From F23-B02 sp963613665 (lineage in GTDB: Bacteria > Bacillota > Clostridia > Oscillospirales > Oscillospiraceae), in NCBI GenBank assembly GCA_963613665.1, contig CAVEAL010000012.1, positions 1-64,000 of the forward strand: a stretch of 64,000 nt of DNA. Reading direction: 5' to 3'. Position numbers and translations under genes: made by a program. Below, piece after piece: positions 24,905-33,151 of this stretch. The notes under the pieces were generated by a model. It ran no database searches. It was given only the letters and a program-made list of their open reading frames with translations, and was not told the DNA's origin. Each line of letters starts with the position of its first letter. Position 1 is the first letter of the stretch.

Positions 24905-25611
24905 GACACATCCTCCAGCTCAAGGAATACCTCCTCCAGACTGTCGTCGCCCTTGACCTCGGCCATCGTGCCCGAGCGTATGAGCCGGCCTCCCTTTATA
25001 ATGGCGACCTGATCGCAGAGCTTTTCGGCGACCTCAAGAACGTGGGTAGAGAAGAAAATGGCGCCGCCTCCGTCGCAGAGCTCGCGCATCATGCCCTTGA
25101 GGAGATGTGCGGCCTTGGGGTCTAAGCCGACGAAGGGCTCGTCCATGATGATAAGCTTCGGAGAATGCAGCCACGCCGAGATGATAGCGAGCTTCTGCTT
25201 CATGCCGTGCGAGTAGGCGGATACAGGCTGCGCAAGATCGTCCGTGAGCTCAAAAAGCGCGGCGTATTTTTCGATGCGCTCCCGCCTGTCATCGGGGCTC
25301 ACGCCGAAGATATCGGCGATGAAGTTGAGATACTTTATGCCCGTCATGAACTCGTACAGGTCGGGGTTATCTGGTATATAGGCAAAGCGCCTCTTGCAGG
25401 CAAGGGGATCATGCCTTATCGAAATGCCGTCAATGAGTATCTCGCCCTCGTCAAAGCCGAGAATGCCCGCAACGGATTTGAGCGTGGTGGTCTTGCCCGC
25501 ACCGTTGTGGCCGATGAAGCCGCAGATCGTGCCGGGGGCTATGTGCAGGCTGAGACCGTCCACGGCCTTCTTTTCGCCGTAGCACTTTGTCAGTCCTTTT
25601 ATCTCAAGCAT
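24898..25611 (-). CDS. ABC transporter ATP-binding protein
   Basis: 237 residues. Walker A GHNGAGKTT near residue 35, Q-loop region, signature YSHGMKQKLAI, Walker B LIIMDEPFVGLD and the switch His in FFSTHVLE. The CcmA/BcrA-like type usually pairs with ABC-2 permeases. I chose the inner ATG because the ATG at 25620 directly abuts AAGGAGG, leaving no spacing, whereas the one at 25611 has nine bases. Confidence 0.93.
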   Translation of the reverse strand: MLEIKGLTKCYGEKKAVDGLSLHIAPGTICGFIGHNGAGKTTTLKSVAGILGFDEGEILIDGISIRHDPLACKRRFAYIPDNPDLYEFMTGIKYLNFIADIFGVSPDDRRERIEKYAALFELTDDLAQPVSAYSHGMKQKLAIISAWLHSPKLIIMDEPFVGLDPKAAHLLKGMMRELCDGGGAIFFSTHVLEVAEKLCDQVAIIKGGRLIRSGTMAEVKGDDSLEEVFLELEDVSC

Positions 25612-25720
25612 ATGAAGCATCCTCCTTGGTGTTTGGTCATATCGAGCATATAGTAATCAAAGCGCTGAGTCAAGCCGGTTATGATAAATTTTCGACAGAG
25701 AAAAGTAATTTTTGCGTAAA

Positions 25721-25751
25721 AAACGGTATGCATTGAACATGCATACCGTTT
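25721..25751 (-). terminator. Terminator of the oxaloacetate decarboxylase operon
   Basis: AAACGGTATGCAT and ATGCATACCGTTT form a perfect 13-bp stem with a five-base loop and a T run on the minus strand. Confidence 0.9.
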
Positions 25752-25768
25752 GAAATTTAAACCGTGTA

Positions 25769-26992
25769 TCAGCCACCGAATACGGACAGCAGGAAGCCTG
25801 CCGCGATGGCAGAGCCGATAACGCCGGCCACGTTGGGTCCCATTGCGTGCATGAGCAGGAAGTTCGTCTTGTTGTACTTTCTGCCGACGTCCTGGGAAAC
25901 ACGCGCAGCCATGGGAACTGCGGAAACGCCCGCGGAGCCGATGAGGGGATTGATCTTCTTGCCGGAGGTGTAGTACATCACAACGCCGCCGAAAAGACCA
26001 CCGATCGTGGAGATAGCAAAGGCGCACAGGCCGAGGATGATGATCTTTATCGTGTCCGCGCTCAGGAAGTTCTGGGCTACCATCGTTGCGCCGACGGATG
26101 TGGCAAGGAAGATGGTGACAATGTTCATCAGCGCGTTCTGCGCGGTGTCCGACAGGCGGTCGGTCACGCCGCACTCACGGAAGAGGTTGCCGAGCATCAG
26201 GCAGCCGATGAGCGGCGCGGTAGAGGGCAGAAGCAGGATAACGAAGGTCGCAACGACGATGGGGAAGACGATCTTCTCCGTCTTGGAGACCTCGCGTGCC
26301 TGCTCCATCTTAACCTCGCGCATCTCCTTGGTGGTGCAAAGCTTCATAAGAGGAGGCTGAATAAGCGGGATGAGCGCCATGTAGGAATATGCGGCGATGG
26401 CGATGGGTCCCAGAAGATGCGGGGCAAGCTTCGTTGTCAGGAATATTGCGGTCGGGCCGTCCGCGCCGCCGATGATGCCGATGGATGCGCCCTCGGGGCC
26501 TGTGAAGCCCAACGCGATAGCGCCGAGGAAGGCGACGAACACGCCAAGCTGCGCCGATGCGCCCATGAGCAGGCTCTTGGGGTTTGCCAGCAGCGGTCCG
26601 AAGTCGGTCATTGCGCCGACTCCGAGGAAGATAAGCGAGGGGTAGATGCCGGCCTTTACGCCGATGTAGAAAAAGTCGAGCAGTCCGGCGTTGGACATCA
26701 CGTGTCCGTAGCTGTGATAATAGGGGCTTGCCTCATCGAGGAAGGCCTCCCACAGCTCGGGGTGATACAGTGCGTTCTCGCCCATGCCGATGAAATAGCT
26801 CAGGTTTGTCAGCAGGCAGCCGAAGGCTATGCCGCACAGGAGCAGAGGCTCGAACTTTTTGACTATGCCAAGGTACAGGAGCACGAAGGCAATGATTATC
26901 ATGACGAGGTTTTTCCAGCCGCCGTCGGTCGTGAAGAACGCGGCGAAGCCGGACTCCAGCGCGAGCTTTTGGAGAGTACCGAGAATGTCCAT
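25769..26992 (-). CDS. oadB: Sodium ion-translocating decarboxylase beta subunit
   Basis: 407 residues, polytopic with about eleven membrane segments. The family segments GVGAMTDFGPLLANP, GFTGPEGASIGIIGGADGPTAIF and IGSAGVSAVPMAARVSQ are clear. It decarboxylates the carboxybiotin carried by the BCCP subunit and couples this to Na+ export. Last gene of the operon alpha, gamma, BCCP, beta on the minus strand, 11 bases after the BCCP gene with GGAGGTAAGG upstream. Confidence 0.95.
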   Translation of the reverse strand: MDILGTLQKLALESGFAAFFTTDGGWKNLVMIIIAFVLLYLGIVKKFEPLLLCGIAFGCLLTNLSYFIGMGENALYHPELWEAFLDEASPYYHSYGHVMSNAGLLDFFYIGVKAGIYPSLIFLGVGAMTDFGPLLANPKSLLMGASAQLGVFVAFLGAIALGFTGPEGASIGIIGGADGPTAIFLTTKLAPHLLGPIAIAAYSYMALIPLIQPPLMKLCTTKEMREVKMEQAREVSKTEKIVFPIVVATFVILLLPSTAPLIGCLMLGNLFRECGVTDRLSDTAQNALMNIVTIFLATSVGATMVAQNFLSADTIKIIILGLCAFAISTIGGLFGGVVMYYTSGKKINPLIGSAGVSAVPMAARVSQDVGRKYNKTNFLLMHAMGPNVAGVIGSAIAAGFLLSVFGG

Positions 26993-27003
26993 CCCTTACC
27001 TCC

Positions 27004-27402
27004 TTACGCTATGACGACAAGAGGAGCACCGGTCTCGACTACTGCGCCCTTTGCCGCAACGATCTGAGCGACGGTGCCGGACTTGGTGGCGACGATCTCG
27101 TTTTCCATTTTCATGGCCTCGAGGACAAGCAGCACATCGCCCTCCTCGACCTTCTGGCCCTGCACGACGTTGATCTTGAGGATGTTGCCGGGCATGGGGC
27201 TCTTTACGACCTCGCCGGAGGCAAGGGCTGCGCCTGCCGGTGCTGCGGGGGCGGCAGCGACGGGTGCTGCTGCGGCGGGTGCTGCTGCGGCGGGGGCGGG
27301 GGCTGCGGGGGCGTATGCCTCGTATTCGTCGATGAGCATGGCCTTGCCCTCTTCAACCTCTACCTCGTAGGTTTTATTATTTAAAGTTACCTTATACTTC
27401 AT
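27004..27402 (-). CDS. Biotin carboxyl carrier protein of the decarboxylase
   Basis: 132 residues. A short N-terminal beta segment (MKYKVTLNNKTYEVEVEEG) is followed by a flexible Ala/Pro linker of about 35 residues and a biotinyl domain with the biotin attachment site EAMKMEN near residue 98. In many oxaloacetate decarboxylases this domain is fused to the alpha subunit; here it is a separate gene, as in methylmalonyl-CoA and glutaconyl-CoA decarboxylases. The start overlaps the gamma gene by 11 bases. Confidence 0.94.
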   Translation of the reverse strand: MKYKVTLNNKTYEVEVEEGKAMLIDEYEAYAPAAPAPAAAAPAAAAPVAAAPAAPAGAALASGEVVKSPMPGNILKINVVQGQKVEEGDVLLVLEAMKMENEIVATKSGTVAQIVAAKGAVVETGAPLVVIA

Positions 27403-27739
27403 CTTCCTTGACCTCCTTGATCGAAATAAAGCGGAGCTCGTTAACGGGCTTGCCGAGAGTGTCCGCGACTATGGCCATTACCATGGCGGCATCCCTGGGA
27501 TCGGTGTCGTAGAGCCTGAGCTCGCCTGCCGAGCCCGGAGCCTCAGGAACGACCGGAGCGGGCGCCGCGGCTGCGGGAGCGGGAGCTGCGGTCTTTGCCT
27601 TGTTTGCGCTGCTTACCATGATCCTGCCCATTATCATAACGACCCACATGAGGAGCACGAGGCCGAAGAAAACAACGATATAGCCGAGCAGGGCGCACAG
27701 CGAGGCATCGCCGAAGGAAATGTTTATCAGATCAGTCAT
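27392..27739 (-). CDS. Decarboxylase gamma/delta subunit (OadG family)
   Basis: 115 residues. A single N-terminal transmembrane helix (about 15-40), an Ala/Pro-rich linker and a small C-terminal domain with ELRLYDTDPRDAAMVMAIVADTLG. OadG-type subunits hold the complex together at the membrane and may bind zinc at the C terminus. Located between the alpha and BCCP genes. The C-terminal domain after the linker is larger than in the simplest OadG, as in delta subunits. Confidence 0.85.
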   Translation of the reverse strand: MTDLINISFGDASLCALLGYIVVFFGLVLLMWVVMIMGRIMVSSANKAKTAAPAPAAAAPAPVVPEAPGSAGELRLYDTDPRDAAMVMAIVADTLGKPVNELRFISIKEVKEDEV

Positions 27740-27752
27740 CGTCTAAACCTCC

Positions 27753-29135
27753 TCAGGCCTCGGTAATGGTGTAGCGAACGACCTTTTCCTCCGCCTCGCG
27801 GCGCTTTTCAAAGAAGTTCTCCGCGACCTGGGGGAAGGCGATGTAGCTGAGCACGTCCTCCTCGCACCTTGCGGTATCGCCGAGATGCTCCGCGGCCTTT
27901 TCGTAGGTGTCGGTCGGAAGCGTGTCGGCATAGCGGCCCTCGATGGGCTTCTCGCCGCCGAGGATCTTGGCGCGCACGGTCTCGTCGATGGGAGCGGGAG
28001 TTCTGCCGTATTCGCCGCGGCAGTAGGCCTTGATCTCCGCGCCGACGTTCTTGTAGCGCTCGCCCGCGAGCACGTTCTGTACCGCCTGCGAGCCGACGAG
28101 CTGGCTGGTCGGGGTGACGAGCGGGGGATAGCCCATGTCCTTGCGCACGCGCGGCGTTTCGATGAGCGCCTCCTCGAACTTGTCCAGCGCGTTCATCATC
28201 TTCAGCTGGCTGAGAAGGTTCGAGAGCATGCCGCCGGGTATCTGATAGGTCAGGCACTGGGTGTCGGTGCTCATGGATATGGGGTTGAGTGTGCCGTCGG
28301 CGAGGTAGTCGTTGCGGATGGGCTTGAAGTAGTTTGCCATTTCTATGAGTATCTTCTCATCGAGCGCAACGTCGTAGCCGAGCTCGCGCAGTGCATAGAA
28401 CAGCGTCTCGGTAGCGGGCTGCGAGGTGCCGCCGGAGAAGGGGGATATCGCGGTGTCGATAACGTCGGCTCCGGCCTCGATGCCCTTGAGATAGGTCATG
28501 AAGGCAAGACCGGTGGTGCAGTGCGTGTGCAGAACGACGGGGAGGTCCACTGCGTCCTTTATGCCGGAAACGAGGTCGTATGCGCTCTGCGGGGTCATGA
28601 TGCCGGCCATGTCCTTGATGCAGATGGAGCTTACGCCCATCTTCTCAAGCTCCTTGACCATCTCGACGAATTTTGCCGTCGTGTGCACGGGGCTGGTGGT
28701 GTAGGAAATGGTGCCGGAGGCCATTGCACCCTGCTTTACGGTCTCCTCGATGGCGACCTTGAGGTTATCGGTGTCGTTTAATGCGTCGAATATGCGGATG
28801 ATGTCGATGCCGTTTTTGACCGAGGCGCGCACGAAGCGGCGCACGACATCGTCGGGATAGTGCTTGTAGCCGAGAATGTTCTGCCCGCGCAGGAGCATCT
28901 GGAGCTTGGTGTTGGGCATCTTGGCGCGGATCTTGCGCAGGCGCTCCCACGGATCCTCGCCGAGAAAGCGCAGGCAGACATCGAAGGTAGCGCCGCCCCA
29001 GCATTCAACGGAGTAGAATCCGGCCTTGCCCATCTTTTCAAGGATGGGCTCGAATTTGTCATAGGGAAGCCTTGTCGCAATAAGTGACTGGTTTGCGTCA
29101 CGAAGCACGGTTTCCGTAAACTGTACTTTCTTCAT
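27753..29135 (-). CDS. oadA: Oxaloacetate decarboxylase alpha subunit (carboxyltransferase, biotin domain separate)
   Basis: 460 residues. The TIM-barrel carboxyltransferase carries TETVLRDANQSLIATR near the N terminus, ECWGGATFDV, RGQNILGYKHYPDD, the IKDMAG segment with the metal and biotin lysine, and VLHTHCTTG. The PYC_OADA-like C-terminal domain follows and the protein ends without a biotinyl domain. The close match to pyruvate carboxylase and OAD carboxyltransferases supports oxaloacetate as substrate. I chose the ATG with GGGAGG seven bases upstream over the ATG at 29168. A weak promoter is TTGCAA-N16-TATAGA (minus strand, 29169-29196). Confidence 0.93.
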   Translation of the reverse strand: MKKVQFTETVLRDANQSLIATRLPYDKFEPILEKMGKAGFYSVECWGGATFDVCLRFLGEDPWERLRKIRAKMPNTKLQMLLRGQNILGYKHYPDDVVRRFVRASVKNGIDIIRIFDALNDTDNLKVAIEETVKQGAMASGTISYTTSPVHTTAKFVEMVKELEKMGVSSICIKDMAGIMTPQSAYDLVSGIKDAVDLPVVLHTHCTTGLAFMTYLKGIEAGADVIDTAISPFSGGTSQPATETLFYALRELGYDVALDEKILIEMANYFKPIRNDYLADGTLNPISMSTDTQCLTYQIPGGMLSNLLSQLKMMNALDKFEEALIETPRVRKDMGYPPLVTPTSQLVGSQAVQNVLAGERYKNVGAEIKAYCRGEYGRTPAPIDETVRAKILGGEKPIEGRYADTLPTDTYEKAAEHLGDTARCEEDVLSYIAFPQVAENFFEKRREAEEKVVRYTITEA

Positions 29136-29168
29136 GTTTTCCTCCCGAATTTCAAAATTTATTAACAC

Positions 29169-29196
29169 TCTATAGTATAGTATAAATTTTTTGCAA
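29169..29196 (-). promoter_or_regulatory. Possible promoter of the oxaloacetate decarboxylase operon
   Basis: On the minus strand TTGCAA is followed after 16 bases by TATAGA, about 33 bases upstream of the alpha gene in an AT-rich stretch. Confidence 0.4.
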
Positions 29197-29240
29197 ATTC
29201 TACACTTATTTTAGGCAAATTTATAACAATCAGGGCAAAA

Positions 29241-29273
29241 AAGCGGAGGCAGCTTGATTGGCTGCCTCCGCTT
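29241..29273 (-). terminator. Terminator between the small conserved gene and the oad operon
   Basis: AAGCGGAGGCAGC and GCTGCCTCCGCTT form a perfect 13-bp stem, with a T run on the minus strand. Confidence 0.88.
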
Positions 29274-29288
29274 AGGGAAAATATTCGC

Positions 29289-29573
29289 TTATTTATTGGC
29301 CAGAGCTCTGTCGAGCCAGACGCTCGCAACGTCCATGGCCGCCCAGAAGCCGTCCTTCTCGCTTTTCTTGACGATGCGGTCACGAGATTTGACGGAGGGG
29401 TCTGTGAGCTGGAGCTGGACGGATACCTTCGTGGCAACGTCGAGATCCTTGACCTTCTTCGTGTCCATGATCTGGAGCATGATGATGTATTTGTCGGCCA
29501 TGCTGCCGTAATAGATTATGTTTCCTGCGCGCTGCAGGGGATGTCCCTTGTATTCAAGCGTTTTGTTTGCCAA
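29289..29573 (-). CDS. Conserved small cytosolic protein of unknown function
   Basis: 94 residues, mixed beta and alpha, no signal or membrane segment. Segments such as LEYKGHPLQRAGNIIYYGSM and DKYIIMLQIMDTKKVKDLDVATKVSVQL suggest a small compact fold. I recognise no catalytic motif and cannot assign a family. It follows the PBP gene by about 20 bases with its own ribosome site (AGGAGGAA), so it is probably cotranscribed with it and ended by the terminator at 29241. Confidence 0.7.
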   Translation of the reverse strand: MANKTLEYKGHPLQRAGNIIYYGSMADKYIIMLQIMDTKKVKDLDVATKVSVQLQLTDPSVKSRDRIVKKSEKDGFWAAMDVASVWLDRALANK

Positions 29574-29593
29574 AGCTGTTCCTCCTTATCTGC

Positions 29594-31720
29594 TCAGAAC
29601 AGATCGCGGAAGTTGGCGAAGATATCGTCGATGCCGCCGTTTTCTTCCTCCTGCTTCTTCTGCTCTTCTTCCTGCTTCTTCTTTTCTTCCTCTTCCTTCT
29701 GCTTCTTTTCCTCCTCGGTCAGCGCCTGCTCCTCGAGCTCCTCGCGTGTTCCGAAGATGCCGGTGGGATCGCCGCCGGTGGACATGTTGAAGTCCTTGTA
29801 TGCGAGATCGGCGTGGACGGAGGACATGACCTTCTGCCAGATGGTGACGGCGGGGTTGCCGCTGAATGCCATGTATTCCGGCGTATCGTAGCCCGTCCAG
29901 ACCGCGCAGGTGTAATACGGCGTGTAGCCGCAGAACCAGCGGTCGTAGTTTGCCGTCGTTGTACCGGTCTTGCCGGCGACCGGCATGTTGCTCAGGCGCG
30001 AGGCCGAGCCCGTGCCGTTCGTGGCGGCGTTATTGAGCATATAGGTCATGGTGCGCGCAGTCTCCTTGGAGAAGGCCTGAATGGTCTCGGCCTGATTGTC
30101 GAGAACTATCTTGCCCGTGCGGTCCTTGACCATGGTATAGGTACGCGAGTAGGTGAAGGTGCCGTCGTTTGCAAGGGCGGTGTAGGCCTGCGCCATCTCG
30201 CGCACGGTGATGCCGTAGCTCGGCTGGCCGAGCGCCATTGCCGCATAGTCGGCATCCGCGTCTATCAGGCTCGTAACGCCCAGGCGCGAGCGCAGAAACT
30301 CCAGCGACGTGGAGGGCGTCAGCTTGTCGACGATCTGCGCGGCAACGGTGTTCTTCGACTGCTGGAGCGCGTAGCTTATCGTGATAACGCCGCTGTAGGT
30401 GTTAGGCGAGTTTTTCGGATACCACGAGGTGTGCGCAAGCTGAACATGCGTCTCATCCGCGTCGAGTACGAGCGTCGAGGGGCTTATGAGCCCGTATTCC
30501 ACCGCAGGCCCGTAAACGGAGAGAGGCTTAATGGACGATCCGGGCGGGCGCGTGGTGTCGGTAGCTCTGTTCAGACCGTAGTTGATGGTCTTCTCGCCCG
30601 TGCCGCCGCACAGCGCCTTTATCTCGCCGGTGGTCTGGTCGATGATGACTATCGCGCTCTGAAGCTGCGACTTTGAGCCGTTATAGGCCTGCGGCAGCTC
30701 CTCAAGGTTTGTGTATATCGCGTCTACCTTGGCCTGAATGTCGGTGTCGATGCAGGCGTATATCTCATAGCCTGCGTTGTGCACCAGCTGGCTTGCCGCG
30801 GTGCGGCTGATGCCCTTGGCCTCGGCAAGGTCGGAAATGACATCGGAAATGACGACCTCTTCGTAGTAGCTGTAGGTCGAGGAGCTGGGGGAGTTTTCGC
30901 TGCGGACAAATTCGAGCTCCTCGGCTTTTGCGGCCTCGTACTCGTCCTTTTCGAGGTAACCCTGCTTATACATTTCGCGCAGGACGTTTTCCTGACGAGT
31001 CTTGTTGTTTTCAACGCTGTAGAACGGGTCGTAATACGTCGGCAGATTCGTTATGCCGACGATGGACGCGGCCTCGGCAACGGAAAGATCCTTTGCGTCC
31101 TTGCCGAAATAGGTCTGTGCCGCAGTCTGGATGCCGTAGCAGCCCTCGCCGAAGTAAACGGCGTTGAGGTAATACTCAAGGATCTCCTCCTTGTCGTAAT
31201 TCTGCTCAAGCTCGAGCGCCTGGAATATCTCCAGAAGCTTGCGCTGCACGGTTATATCGTCCTGCTGGGTGAGGTTTTTTATGAGCTGCTGCGTTATCGT
31301 CGAGCCGCCGAAGGTCGAGCCGCCGGTGAACATGTTCAGCGCAGCATGCGCCGTTCTGAACCAGTCAACGCCCTTGTGCGTGTAAAAGCGCTTGTCCTCT
31401 ATGGCAACGAGCGCATCCTTCACATGCTGGGGGATATCGTCTCCGTCCACCCATATGCGGTTTTCGCTGCTTTTAACGGTCGTCAGCTTCTGATAATCGC
31501 CGTTTGAATCCTGATAATAGATAATGCTCGACTGATTGAGGGTGAAATCATTGAGATCAAGGTCGAGGCTCGGCGTGATGCAGGTCTTGACGTAAAATGC
31601 GAAAATGCACACGAAGATAAGTCCCGTCACAACGCCTATGAGCAGGATCGTTCCGATCACGCCCATGATGCGGCCAAACGTGCTGCCGCGCTTTTCGGCC
31701 GGCTCTCTGGCAATATCCAT
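29594..31720 (-). CDS. Class A penicillin-binding protein (PBP1A-like)
   Basis: 708 residues. A short cytoplasmic N terminus and one membrane helix (about 25-50) precede a GT51 glycosyltransferase (EDKRFYTHKGVDWFRT, GGSTITQQLIKN) and a transpeptidase domain with SSIKPL (SxxK Ser), the SKN-like triad and GKTGTT. The last 40 residues are a Glu/Lys/Gln-rich tail, low complexity, ending GGIDDIFANFRDLF. It builds and cross-links peptidoglycan. I chose the ATG 11 bases after AAGGAGG; the GTG four codons earlier overlaps that site. Confidence 0.94.
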   Translation of the reverse strand: MDIAREPAEKRGSTFGRIMGVIGTILLIGVVTGLIFVCIFAFYVKTCITPSLDLDLNDFTLNQSSIIYYQDSNGDYQKLTTVKSSENRIWVDGDDIPQHVKDALVAIEDKRFYTHKGVDWFRTAHAALNMFTGGSTFGGSTITQQLIKNLTQQDDITVQRKLLEIFQALELEQNYDKEEILEYYLNAVYFGEGCYGIQTAAQTYFGKDAKDLSVAEAASIVGITNLPTYYDPFYSVENNKTRQENVLREMYKQGYLEKDEYEAAKAEELEFVRSENSPSSSTYSYYEEVVISDVISDLAEAKGISRTAASQLVHNAGYEIYACIDTDIQAKVDAIYTNLEELPQAYNGSKSQLQSAIVIIDQTTGEIKALCGGTGEKTINYGLNRATDTTRPPGSSIKPLSVYGPAVEYGLISPSTLVLDADETHVQLAHTSWYPKNSPNTYSGVITISYALQQSKNTVAAQIVDKLTPSTSLEFLRSRLGVTSLIDADADYAAMALGQPSYGITVREMAQAYTALANDGTFTYSRTYTMVKDRTGKIVLDNQAETIQAFSKETARTMTYMLNNAATNGTGSASRLSNMPVAGKTGTTTANYDRWFCGYTPYYTCAVWTGYDTPEYMAFSGNPAVTIWQKVMSSVHADLAYKDFNMSTGGDPTGIFGTREELEEQALTEEEKKQKEEEEKKKQEEEQKKQEEENGGIDDIFANFRDLF

Positions 31721-31911
31721 TTTCGGTAACACCTCCTTGCGAGTGTCAAAGTCAAATGAATTATATATTATAGATAATGTGCATAGTAGGCTAATTTTAT
31801 CTGAATTATCATTATATCATGTTATGTCAAGCAGGGGTGGATAATTTGTAAAGTTTCGAGGGCGAGGGTATTTGTTTTCGGCGAATATGGGAATAATACG
31901 GAGCAAAGGAG

Positions 31912-32241
31912 ATGAAGAGCTTGAAAAATATGTTCAAAAAGCTCACGCTTTGCATCTGTGCGGCAGCGGCGGTGATAATGTGCACCGCGGCGGTCCTCGG
32001 AATGAGTGCGGAAAGCGCTGCGCCGGTGCAGAGCGTGAGTACGGCAGGCAGCCCGGGCTACTGTCTGCGCGACTGGCACGGGTACCTCGCCGTTTTCGAA
32101 GACGGGGGCGAAACGCCGAGCGCAATGACCGATATTCAGACCGATACGCTGAACCTTGTTGACAGGGAAAAGCTCAGAGCCGGCATAGAGGCCGCGACGC
32201 GCGAGGAGCTGCTGGCGCTGCTTGAGGACTTTAGCTCTTGA
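31912..32241 (+). CDS. Small exported or membrane-anchored protein with BofC-like C-terminal segment
   Basis: 109 residues. A signal or membrane helix lies at about 11-33 (LTLCICAAAAVIMCTAAVLG), followed by a compact domain: YCLRDWHGYLAVFEDGG, then TLNLVDREKLRAGIEAATREELLALLEDFSS. This pattern of an aromatic-rich strand pair and a helix ending LLEDF resembles the C-terminal domain of BofC-type proteins and many small clostridial exported proteins. Function is unknown. It is divergent from the PBP gene and uses the AAAGGAG site eight bases before the ATG. Confidence 0.65.
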   Translation: MKSLKNMFKKLTLCICAAAAVIMCTAAVLGMSAESAAPVQSVSTAGSPGYCLRDWHGYLAVFEDGGETPSAMTDIQTDTLNLVDREKLRAGIEAATREELLALLEDFSS

Positions 32242-32295
32242 TTTATGCGCCTGCGTGGGTTAAAATAGGAGCACCACTACACAGGAGGAAATAAC

Positions 32296-32580
32296 ATGAG
32301 CGAAGCATTCGGCAATGACTTTATTACGATAATAGATGACGACGGCAACGAATTCAACCTTGAGCTGCTTGATACCATAGACTATAACGGCGAGACCTTT
32401 TCCGCATTCCTGCCCGCCGATATGGACGAGGACGACCCCGATTACGGCCTCATTCTGCTGAGCGTTACCGAGGACGAAAACGGCGACGAGCTGTTTGAGT
32501 CCATAGACGACGACGCGAAGCTCGAAGAGGTGCACCAGATGTTCATGACTATCTTCGAGGCCGAGGAAGGCGAGGAATAA
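32296..32580 (+). CDS. DUF1292 family protein
   Basis: 94 residues, very acidic. NDFITIIDDDGNEFNLELLDTI, then GETFSAFLPADMDEDDPD, then EVTEDENGDELFESI-like strands match the DUF1292 (YrzB) family found across Firmicutes. The usual partners (ruvX/yrrK, alaS) are absent here. Role unknown. A GGAGG site lies eight bases before the ATG. It is just upstream of the 6S RNA gene on the same strand. Confidence 0.82.
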   Translation: MSEAFGNDFITIIDDDGNEFNLELLDTIDYNGETFSAFLPADMDEDDPDYGLILLSVTEDENGDELFESIDDDAKLEEVHQMFMTIFEAEEGEE

Positions 32581-32621
32581 GACACGGGATCCTTTCATAT
32601 GTTCCGTAATGTATGATAAGT

Positions 32622-32820
32622 AAGTCCTGCCGCGTTCGCGGTGTCATATTGACTTCGGGTTCGTTAAACCCACATTTCTAATAAGGGATGCCGATTTGAA
32701 TCTGCGGATTGCAGGCCTCCCGGCTCTCGGCCGGACGTTGGAAGCAGTGAAACAGAACTTAGGCGACCCACCTGCTACTTTGTGCAGGTTATAACCGAAC
32801 CCCAACGGCGCGGCGGGATT
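32622..32820 (+). ncRNA. ssrS: 6S RNA
   Basis: About 199 nt. The ends pair in a 10-bp closing stem: TCCTGCCGCG (32625-32634) with CGCGGCGGGA (32809-32818). Inside, CGGGTTCG pairs with CGAACCCC, flanking a rod with central bulge. The 3' half contains GCGACCCACCTG and GTTATAACC, short segments conserved in Firmicute 6S RNAs. A TATGAT -10 element ends about seven bases before the start. A perfect terminator hairpin follows. 6S RNA binds the housekeeping RNA polymerase and mimics an open promoter. Assignment is by recognised motifs; no covariance search was run. Confidence 0.72.
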
Positions 32821-32855
32821 TGCCCGATGGTTTTCCATCGGGCATTTTTATTTTT
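32821..32855 (+). terminator. Terminator of the 6S RNA gene
   Basis: TGCCCGATGG and CCATCGGGCA form a perfect 10-bp stem with a TTTT loop, followed by a long T-rich run. Confidence 0.9.
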
Positions 32856-33024
32856 CGTAAACGCCGAACAAATGACTGTCAGCGTCTGAACGGATAATTT
32901 GTGCCCTGATTTAGTCGTTTCTTCTTGAAATACACAAAGTATTCCTGCGAAAAAGCGCCGTTATCAGGACCCAAATTCTCTCGCCCAGCCATCTGACGCA
33001 TTTATTCAGCGCTTACGTTAGTTC

Positions 33025-33113
33025 TTGACAAATAACAAAAAATACATAGAAAAAGCATGCAGTCGAAAAAATTTCGGCTGCAAATTTTTTTACTTGTACG
33101 CAAACGTACAAGT
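33025..33113 (+). promoter_or_regulatory. Control region of the phage-derived cassette
   Basis: TTGACA (33025-33030) with only a weak -10 (around TACATA or AGAAAA) starts an AT-rich stretch. A terminator hairpin follows at 33059-33091. Then comes a perfect dyad ACTTGTACG-CAAA-CGTACAAGT (33092-33113). The first cassette gene starts 38 bases later. The dyad looks like an operator or a second RNA hairpin. The remaining upstream DNA (32856-33024) shows nothing I can name. Confidence 0.5.
33059..33091 (+). terminator. Attenuator-like terminator ahead of the cassette
   Basis: GCAGTCGAAA and TTTCGGCTGC form a 10-bp stem with one G-U pair and an AAA loop, followed by AAATTTTTTT. It would stop most transcription arriving from the TTGACA upstream. 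Confidence 0.7.
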
Positions 33114-33151
33114 TACGCCCGAAAACAGCCTATGGGTGAGAGGTGAATTTT

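Noticed and set aside
25847..27067. Long plus-strand frame antisense to oadB
   Set aside because: Low-complexity mirror of a membrane protein gene without a start signal or known domain.
29594..29730. Tandem repeat in the PBP gene end
   Set aside because: The GAAGAA-rich run is a low-complexity Glu/Lys tail of the protein, common in PBPs, and not a mobile or CRISPR repeat.
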